Positions 20,304 through 26,147 of a stretch of 26,147 bases of DNA are shown here, piece after piece (the first letter of the stretch is position 1; each line of letters opens with the position of its first letter). The notes beneath the pieces were generated by a model. It was not told the origin of the DNA. It saw only the letters and a program-made list of their open reading frames with translations, and made no database searches. Origin of the DNA: Haplomitrium mnioides (taxonomy: Eukaryota > Marchantiophyta > Haplomitriopsida > Calobryales); NCBI GenBank assembly GCA_049999725.1, contig JBNGIS010006595.1:1-26147 (forward strand), given 5' to 3'. The position numbers were made by a program, and so were the translations under genes.

Positions 20304-20916
20304 TATAGCAAAAATCTGGGCTTCGAAATAGCCTATGCATTGGGAACATGTTGGTGGACTCCAACCACCCTTGCACCACTCAATGGAGGATCTGGTTTAG
20401 CCTCTCTGAATTTAGAAAATTATTATTATTATTTTATTTTTCCAAAAATTTTGTTTTTAACTTGATTGGTGTTCAGCTAACCCTGCTCTGTGTTGCAAAC
20501 AAATTTGGCAATGAGTCTCTTTTGAACCACCACTTGCAAACTAGCTCTCTTTCGAGTCAGCCCAAGGCTTTCCTATCACCTCCAGAATAGCGCACTCTCT
20601 TTTATAGTATTCTATCTCAGCTTCTTCCCAACAGATTTTCCAAGAGGAGGGATGATTTCAAATAGAGTAAATTTAATCTTTATTGATCCCTGTCTATAGA
20701 GCTTGCTGATATGTGACAACAAAAATCAGTATATAAAGCTTCCTACCCTGTTTTTGCACTCCTAATATTCTTTTGATCTTTCAAACTGGCTGCCTCTTAC
20801 TTTGTAGTCTAGAGTTTGCAACCTTTTGAATGTTTTTTTGCTGCTCTCTACCCAAGATTCTCAACCTGTAAGAATGCTACTCAAAACAATGTAACAACTC
20901 CACAAGAGCGAATGAT
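20304..20916 (-). other. Leader between primer site and gag remnant
   Basis: No open frame or repeat stands out. The minus strand has TTTATATACTG near 20736, which could be a decayed promoter-like motif but lies outside the LTR-like block. This is most simply the untranslated leader of the gag element. Confidence 0.4.
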
Positions 20917-20928
20917 GCTCTGATACAA
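20917..20928 (-). other. Primer binding site, initiator-Met tRNA type
   Basis: The minus strand reads TTGTATCAGAGC, one base from TGGTATCAGAGC, the initiator-Met complementary site of many plant LTR elements. It lies just inside the LTR-like block and upstream of the gag remnant, as expected for a 5' end. Confidence 0.7.
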
Positions 20929-20929
20929 A

Positions 20930-21500
20930 GTTTCCTCTTCTTGTTCCTATTGGAACAATTTCTTCAAATGATTTAGAATGAACTGATATGCTTGATGAAC
21001 GCACCAGGGTAGTCTTTGCAACGACGATTGCTTATTGACAAAATCTGAATGTTTTTGCAAATTTCTAAATAGCGAGATTGCTTCCCAAATCCTCAAATGA
21101 AATCCATATGAACTCCAACAACGAAACTCTTCCCTTGCAAAATAGATGCTACACCAAGAAGCTTGCTTGATGGTTCAATGTTGTCAGAGCTAGAAGGAGG
21201 AAGGTCAAAAATCCCTAACACGATGTTTTTCTCTTGATGAAGAAATCTGAGAGGAAATCATTTCTCAAATTTTTTTCCCTTGCAAGTTGACGTCTAAATG
21301 CCCTACCGCTCCTCTCTCCACCCTTGCAAAACAAAAGAGTTCATTGAGAGAGCAAGAGCAAAAATTTGCTTGCAGTAAAACAAATTGTGGACAACCAGCA
21401 AGGAGAAGAAAAATTGTCAACTAAGAAACATTCCTAGACCAAACTTTGCATACAACCAAATCCCTAAATTTCCTACAACAAAAATTTGTTATTTGACACA
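20930..21500 (-). repeat. Probable LTR (single copy in window)
   Basis: On the minus strand the block begins TGTGTCAAATAAC right after a purine tract and ends shortly before the initiator-Met primer site, giving about 570 bp. No partner copy exists in the window and the 3' terminus is not a clear CA, so the inner boundary is approximate. Frames are closed except for short shadows. Confidence 0.5.
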
Positions 21501-21511
21501 ATCCCTCCTTA
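21501..21511 (-). other. Polypurine-tract-like sequence
   Basis: The minus strand reads AAGGAGGGAT immediately before TGTGTC. Such a tract primes plus-strand synthesis upstream of a 3' LTR, so the neighbouring LTR-like block could belong to the copia element upstream instead of, or as well as, the gag element downstream. Confidence 0.5.
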
Positions 21512-21539
21512 GTATTTGGAGAAGCTAGTGAATTGGAAA

Positions 21540-22200
21540 ACAAATCATCATCAAAATTCATAGTCAAGAAGGAAACCAATAAATTGAGATCTAATGAAAT
21601 CATTATAGAATTTTAACATCATATGGCTCTTGGCCTAAATGAAGACTATGAGTAATAGTCATACGTAAATACACAAATAACTCGACAAGCTCATGAAGTG
21701 CTTTCTTGAGAAGCAAGTGCATCATGAATCTGATATGTTTTTGTCAAGTGTAGAAAAAACCAAAATTAAATCATTAACCCAAAGAAAAATCAACTCACTT
21801 GCTTCATTATGAAGAACACATGCATCATATGGAAGTGGAATGAAATCAAAAGTAGCGCAAAACTTAACAATATCAAAATACCATATACGAGTAGAATGTG
21901 TGAGCCCATACAAAAATTCAAGTAGTAGCTAGACAATGAGCTCGCTAGCATTGTTATATGTCTCGTAACTTGTTAGTGGATTTACATAAAGTGGTGTGAC
22001 AGATTTTAGTAGTGCATAAATGAATGTTGTACGACATCATAATTCTAAGCCTTTCAATTGTTAGTAGTGGTAAGTGCAAGTATAGTGCAAAAAGCCTTTG
22101 GTCTTACTAGTGAAGCAAAAGTAGAGTTGTAGTCAATTCCAAGCATTGTTTATCACCATGAACTACAAAAAGGCTTTGTAAATGTCATTTCTCTTGTGAT
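21540..22200 (-). pseudogene. Ty1/copia reverse transcriptase remnant
   Basis: The clearest frame (21913-21722) reads YGLTHSTRIWYFDIVKF, PLPYDACVLHNEAS and LIFLWVNDLILVFS. These match copia (A)LYGLKQ.PR.W, .DAC(V/L)F and the YVDDLLI catalytic box. The box has Asn in place of the first Asp (about 21773-21775). Farther on, another frame gives ELVELFVYLRMTITHSLHLG and QEPYDVKIL, the lGel.yFLGm.i..s...l.Q..Y region. Upstream (21914-22200) is RT-like but heavily shifted. RNase H does not follow, whereas the copia piece at 2222-2830 is exactly RNase H. Confidence 0.82.
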
Positions 22201-22985
22201 TGTAGACCCAACATGAAGAAAGAAGACAAGCTCTAGTAGGGAGAGAAATCTAATAAGCTACATTGTTTCCACTCAAGCAAATCTACTCTCACCATTGCTT
22301 GAGAGTGTGTGTAGAATATCAGCATTGGAAGATGAAAAGAGGCCATTGTGAAAGGAGTAAACAAGGGTTGTAATAAATAGAAGGTTGAGAGAAAATGCAC
22401 TTGTTGCATTAGATTCAATACAAAACAAGGAGGTGGAATACTCTTGTTGGAGTATGCTAATACCCAAAAATTTGAGAAAGTAGTAAGAATATATGATTGA
22501 AGAATGTTAAAAGGAGGTTGTCCCATGAGTAAAGAATAATAGGTGGGAAAAGTGACTGAGCAGAAGTACCCAATAAAGGAAAAACAATGAGCTAGATTGA
22601 AGGTGTTGAAAACAAAGAAACCAAAAGTTCCACAACTTAAGGAGAAGAAGAGTTTAATAAAAGAAGGATGACATGAGCATGAGTTTTAGTTTCATCAAAT
22701 TGAATATAACCTAACTCTAAAATTGACATTTTTTTAGGCATTGAGATGCCAAAATTCTAATCCGAAGAGAAACATATTACATATCCTTTCTTTACATGGA
22801 AATAAACTTTTCTCCATTAGGCCAAGTTACAAGAGGAATGAGCATGTAGGCCATAGCTCCAAAACCAATTAAACGATCCAAATTTGAAAGATAAACTATT
22901 GTTTGAGTATGTTTTTAGATATAGTATTAAGAAAACTAGAAGGCATATATTGAGCATCTTCCAAATCTACTTGTTGAAAAGTGCC
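22201..22985 (-). pseudogene. Copia integrase C-terminal region and linker, badly decayed
   Basis: By position between protease and RT this should hold the copia integrase. Faint matches are LIGFGAMAYMLIPL (compare the rvFGC.AYvhip motif) near 22880-22840, KVYFHVKKGYVICF near 22800, and YIQFDETKTHAHVILL near 22690 (compare the RDVxFdE motif). The DDE core is not found, so much of the integrase is deleted. The open frame 22526-22233 is rich in Phe, Leu and Ser and has no recognisable domain; it corresponds to the Ser/Pro-rich linker before RT or to noise. Confidence 0.45.
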
Positions 22986-23257
22986 ATCTCATTGTTTGAG
23001 ATAAAGAGTAATTGAGCCCCATATGGCAGAGATAGTTGATAAAAAAAAACTAGTAGTAATAGAAAGTGGATCTTCAATATAAGTCATGAATAGCTCTTTG
23101 TCATTACAAAAATGGTGACTACCTCCGGAATCAACTATCCAATTAGTAGAAAGAAGAGTTCATAAAGATTGATGGGTAAATGTTGCATGTAGTTGACCAT
23201 AAAAAAGATCAACAAATTTTTCTTCAATGACATGTGATGAATCAGATAAAAGGGGTG
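22986..23257 (-). pseudogene. Copia gag end and aspartic protease
   Basis: One frame continues from inside the upstream LTR boundary: LLSDSSHVIEEKFVDLFYGQ, LHATFTHQSL, a stop at 23160-23162, then STNWIVDSGGSHHFCND and KELFMTYIEDPLSITTS. WIVDSGGSHH is the copia retropepsin motif (W.(I/L)DSGAS.H), with the active-site DSG at about 23124-23132. The frame starts directly at the end of the chromovirus 3' LTR, so the chromovirus sits inside this copia gag/protease region. The copia 5' end would lie beyond 26147. Confidence 0.85.
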
Positions 23258-23440
23258 TGTAAAAGAGCTCAAAGACTGACTTCCAAATAAGTAGCAACTT
23301 TAAGATAACTCTAATAGAGTTACACAATTCAAGGCCAATAAGCAAACAAGAGCCAATAGTGCTAGCCAAAGCAAAGCAGCCAGAGATCCAAATCGAATTG
23401 AGAGGAACTCCATAATAAGAAGTGGGGATATGAAGCCCTT

Positions 23441-23449
23441 CTATTTATA
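23441..23449 (-). promoter_or_regulatory. TATA box in chromovirus LTR
   Basis: The minus strand reads TATAAATAG about 290 bp into the LTR, directly downstream of the 37-bp repeats. It is close to the plant TATA consensus. Confidence 0.65.
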
Positions 23450-23469
23450 CAAGAGAAATCCCTCTTTCT

Positions 23470-23632
23470 TCACTTACAAGTCACTTCTAGTTTCAATCCT
23501 AAATTGAGTTTTTAAAAGTCACTTCTAATTTCAACCCTCTTTCTTCACTTACAAGTCACTTCTAGTTTCAACCTTAAATTGATCACTTAAAAGTCACTTC
23601 TAATTTCAATCCTAAAACTCTAAAAGTGACTT
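23470..23632 (-). repeat. 37-bp tandem repeats in U3
   Basis: AAGTCACTTCTA on the plus strand occurs at 23478, 23516, 23553 and 23591, spacing 37-38 bp. Alternate copies are more alike (ACAAGTCACTTCTAGTTTCAA versus AAAAGTCACTTCTAATTTCAA), so the pattern is a 75-bp dimer present twice. Placed just upstream of the TATA box, they look like LTR enhancer repeats; that role is inferred. Confidence 0.85.
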
Positions 23633-23742
23633 TGAAGGCAAGTAATCTTATCTCAACCCTAAAAAGTAACACTCTACCACTTCCATCATTTTTCTCTATT
23701 TTCTTTTAAATAGCACAATCTTATGCTTGTACTATTACATAA

Positions 23743-23754
23743 TCCCCGCCTTCT
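23743..23754 (-). other. Polypurine tract of right chromovirus copy
   Basis: The minus strand reads AGAAGGCGGGGA, three bases before the TGTAATAG start of the LTR. It follows the chromodomain reading frame directly. Confidence 0.65.
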
Positions 23755-24990
23755 AATCGATGATGTCATTGTTATTGCCGCAACTTTCAAGTATTTGAAT
23801 AGTCTTTTGAGCATTCTTAAAATTTGAAGAAGGCTACCGAGTAACATCATAAAGTGAATAGCCTTTCCACAAAGCCTTGTATTGAACTTGTGGATACCGC
23901 CCTCGATTGATAACTCTTTCCGCCAAAATGAGGTTCCCTTCAAATTCTTCATGATCATCAAGAACAATAGCCGGAGGAGGAAGTTAAACACAATTTGGAA
24001 AAGAAGATGGACTAGGAACAAAAGGCTTTAGTTGAGAGACATAGAACACATGATGAATCTTCACATAAAGAGGAAGATTAAGTTTATAAGCAACGAGAGA
24101 AATAACTTGAGAAATAGAGAAATGACCAATCCAAGCAGTAGATAACTTACGGACTTGAGTATCTAAAGACAATGGAAGATTGTGAGTATATAACATAACT
24201 TAGTCACCTAAAACATAAGAGCAATCACGACAATGGCTATCGACATATTGTTTCTGCCAATTTTGAGGAACAATAAGATGGTTGCGAACATCTTGCAAAG
24301 AAGAAGAAAGCAAACCATCAAGAACAAGAGTATATTGACCCAAATTCAAAAAGAAAGGAGAAAAACCAATACTTGTTTGTTAGGAGTTGTTGTAGGTAAA
24401 CTCCACAGCCGATAAGAAACTATCCCAATCGGTATGATGAACATCGATGAACACATGAAGCACATCCTTCATAGTGCAATTAGCATGCTATGTTTGCCCA
24501 TCTGTTTGAGGATGATAACCAGTAGACATAGAGAGTTTGGTGTTTAAAAGTTTGAGCAACTTTTGCCAAAAATTTCTTGTGAAATGAGGATCCCTATTAT
24601 ATATTAACATCTAAGGCACTCTATAATGACAAAAGAGAGTATCAAAGTAAATTTTTGCCAATTCTGAAGCATCTACTGTATCCACCGTCAATGGTAAATG
24701 AATATGCTTAGTGAGCTTGTCCACAAACACCACAATGTTAGTAAACCCACGAGCTGTAGTTGGAAGTAAAGTCACAAGATCCAAACTTACATATTCCCAA
24801 TGAGTAGTTGGAATTGGTAGTGGCTGAAGAAGTCTTGCTGGTTTTTGATTTGAAGCTTTAATTTGTTGACAACTTTCACACGAACAAACAAAACCACGAA
24901 CATCTCGAGCCAAGTTAGACCACCACTAAGTGTCTTGAAGCAACTCTATAGTTTTATCTACTCTAAGATAGCCTGAGATGGAGTGTTATG
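23745..24990 (-). pseudogene. Ty3 chromovirus integrase and chromodomain (right copy)
   Basis: The zinc-binding end reads YLRVDKTIELLQ, a stop at 24926-24928, WWSNLARDVRGF and CSCESCQQ. The core has SLDLVT, then the VVFVDKLTKHIHLPL segment that the left arm lacks, and a stop at 24611-24613. The second catalytic Asp has become Asn (IYNRDPHF, 24596-24598), and a stop at 24488-24490 replaces the catalytic Glu after DGQT. A further stop lies at 24380-24382. The C-terminal part reads LYTHNLPLS and IGHFSISQVISL. The chromodomain is visible in pieces: ILAERVINRGRYPQVQYKAL, WKGYSLYDVT, SSNFKNAQKTIQILE. Chromodomains of this type recognise methylated histone tails. This marks the element as a chromovirus. 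A 51-bp piece present in the left arm is missing after VLDG. Confidence 0.87.
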
Positions 24991-25227
24991 TGCTTCCATT
25001 AAACAAGCCATTCAAAGCGTATCATCTTGTGAAACATATATTTGATGCCCTCGATAGAGAATACCATCTCGAATGGAAACAAATGATACTCACTATCTTT
25101 GACGACTAATGATGCCCAAACAAGATTAGGAAAAGCATCTTCTTGTAGCTTTTAGCAATAACTCTCACTAGTTGCCTCATCTAGGTGTAATATACTAGTG
25201 TTAAACGCCTCCATTGTATTCACTCAA

Positions 25228-25715
25228 TGATCTGGCCTTTGTGAAAACACATCAGAAATGGTGTGAAACCTTCTAAACTTGTATTCTAGCTTAATATCAA
25301 AGAGTTGCAATTGATCTTCCCATCGCTGATTGCAACTTGTCATATTTCCAAATGGATTGCTCGTAACAATGGCTTGTGAGGTGTGCACAAAAGCACAAGT
25401 CTTCCTAAAAGATAGTGTCTCCCTACTTAGGTAGAATAAACCATTGCCAATTGCTCTCGATCCATTGTAGAATAATTTCTCTCTACCACATTTAATTGAT
25501 GTGACATGAAGGCAATTGGATGAAGTCTATTCTCAAACTCTTATTACAAAGTTGCTCCTATAGTAAAATTAGAAGCATCAAAATCAACTATAGAGCATGC
25601 ATCTGGATCATGTGGCTGTAGAATAGAATGAGAAGAGACTGCATCCTTGAGGTGCTGAAATGTCGCTTGCTCTTTGGCAGTCCATTGAAACTTGACCTCC
25701 TTGCTAAGCATATCT
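25228..25715 (-). pseudogene. Ty3 chromovirus RNase H remnant (right copy)
   Basis: The frame 25780-25544 reads LSKEVKFQWTAKEQATFQHL and IVDFDASNFTIGATL, then the double stop shared with the left arm. The sequence continues FENRLHPIAFMSHQLN and VERNYSTMDREQLAMVY, followed by a private stop. It ends with YKFRRFHTISDVFS. It is the closer of the two copies to a normal RNase H in the first motif (IGATL versus IKATL on the left). Confidence 0.85.
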
Positions 25716-26147
25716 GTAGGTGGTGCAATAATATGCGGATAATAATGGAAGAATGGTTGATAAAAAGCTTGCCAATCCATTGAAGGCTCTAATATCCTTT
25801 GCCTCCTTTGGTGTTAGCTACTCTATGATAGACTTGATTTTCTCTTCTTCCATCTTGACTCTATCTATAGACACCTTGTGCCCTAGGTAAGTAAACTCTT
25901 GCTTCCAATTTTTGCACTTGGATCTCTTACAATAAAACTTCCAATTACGCAACCTTTGCAATACTTCTTTCAGATAATCGTGATGCTCAACTTTAATTTT
26001 ACTAAAAATAAGAATGTCGTCCAAGAACAACAAAATTGATTTATCCAATAACCCATCAAAAATTCAATGCATTTGATCTATAATTATGGCCTAAGCATTA
26101 GTCACACCAAATGTAAGAACCTTCTACTCAAAACACCCATATCTTGT
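25716..26147 (-). pseudogene. Ty3 chromovirus reverse transcriptase, 3' part (right copy)
   Basis: It reads FGVTNA, stops, IFDGLLDKS and LFLDDILIFS with both catalytic aspartates kept (26016-26021), unlike the left copy. It continues FYCKRSKC, LGHKVSIDRVKMEEEK and the connection. Stops at 26091-26093 and 26064-26066 and the extra T near 25765 are the same lesions as on the left. A private stop follows IIE near 25818. Confidence 0.9.

Larger units (their letters stand above)
23258..23739 (-). repeat. 3' LTR of the right chromovirus copy
   Basis: On the minus strand it begins TGTAATAG right after a polypurine tract and ends CTTTTACA. The termini are inverted repeats in 7 of 8 positions. The length is 482 bp. 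Copia gag sequence starts just beyond it. It contains a TATA box and upstream tandem repeats, the layout of a U3 promoter. The partner 5' LTR is outside the window, so the call rests on termini, tract and promoter. Confidence 0.65.
23896..26147. repeat. Right arm of large inverted repeat
   Basis: This is the reverse-complement partner of 1-2201; see that entry for the matching scheme. Shared stops pair as 55-57 with 26091-26093, 82-84 with 26064-26066, 602-604 with 25544-25546, 1218-1220 with 24926-24928, 1443-1445 with 24611-24613, and 1674-1676 with 24380-24382. Positions 24991-25227 are the decayed RNase H to integrase linker in both arms. Confidence 0.93.

Noticed and set aside
20917-20928. 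tRNA gene
   Set aside because: Only the 12-base primer-site complement is present, with no cloverleaf sequence around it.
22233-22526. 97-codon minus-strand open frame as a gene
   Set aside because: It lies between copia protease and RT, is rich in Phe, Leu and Ser, shares the region with another open frame, and shows no domain.
1-26147. Assembly fold-back artefact producing the inverted repeat
   Set aside because: The arms differ by about one base in twenty plus private indels and stops, and their inner flanks differ. A read-level fold-back would give near-identical arms.
1-26147. Giant terminal-inverted-repeat DNA transposon with the arms as its TIRs
   Set aside because: The arms are internal retrotransposon pol sequence that starts mid-RT, not element termini. 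No transposase is seen and the arms extend past the window.

Overview
The window is a stretch of gene-poor plant nuclear DNA made almost entirely of decayed LTR retrotransposons and a diverged satellite array. Ty3/gypsy elements (one a chromovirus), a Ty1/copia element, initiator-tRNA-type and Asp-tRNA-type primer binding sites, heavy stop-codon decay and low GC all point to a land plant. I cannot name the species or lineage from this sequence. No intact host gene, rRNA or tRNA gene was recognised.

Layout. (1) The two ends of the window form an imperfect inverted repeat: 1-2201 (plus) and 23896-26147 (minus). Each arm carries the RT, RNase H and integrase of the same dead Ty3 chromovirus. (2) Directly inside the left arm lies a Ty1/copia RNase H fragment (2222-2830, plus). 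Inside the right arm lie the chromodomain, polypurine tract and 3' LTR of the chromovirus, then copia gag/protease, integrase-like and RT remnants (21540-23257, minus). (3) A satellite array with a 160-bp unit occupies about 3238-10110. It is broken by a roughly 1-kb segment (4036-5034) holding a 24-bp minisatellite. Its left part has a 298-bp higher-order pattern (160+69+69); its right part is made of simple 160-bp monomers. (4) A nearly complete, younger Ty3 element (11187-18764, minus) has two LTRs of 1169 and 1170 bp, a 4-bp target duplication GTAC, a primer binding site and gag-PR-RT-RH-IN. Stops and a few frameshifts disable it. (5) That element sits inside an older retroelement on the same strand: an LTR-like block (20930-21500), an initiator-Met-type primer binding site, and a degenerate gag (19200-20303). 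The older sequence seems to resume at 11186 and below.

History as inferred. A chromovirus inserted in copia gag/PR, in the same orientation. The composite decayed, and then became present in two inverted copies. The arms share at least seven stop codons and one frameshift, so the copying happened after the element was dead. The left copy then lost the segment from the chromovirus integrase C-terminus through copia RT. The element at 11187-18764 is the last clear insertion. Nothing here looks like an operating cellular gene system. The most unusual structures are the inverted duplication of a nested dead element, the satellite higher-order repeat, the hairpin minisatellite and a stray pol fragment in the leader of the young element.
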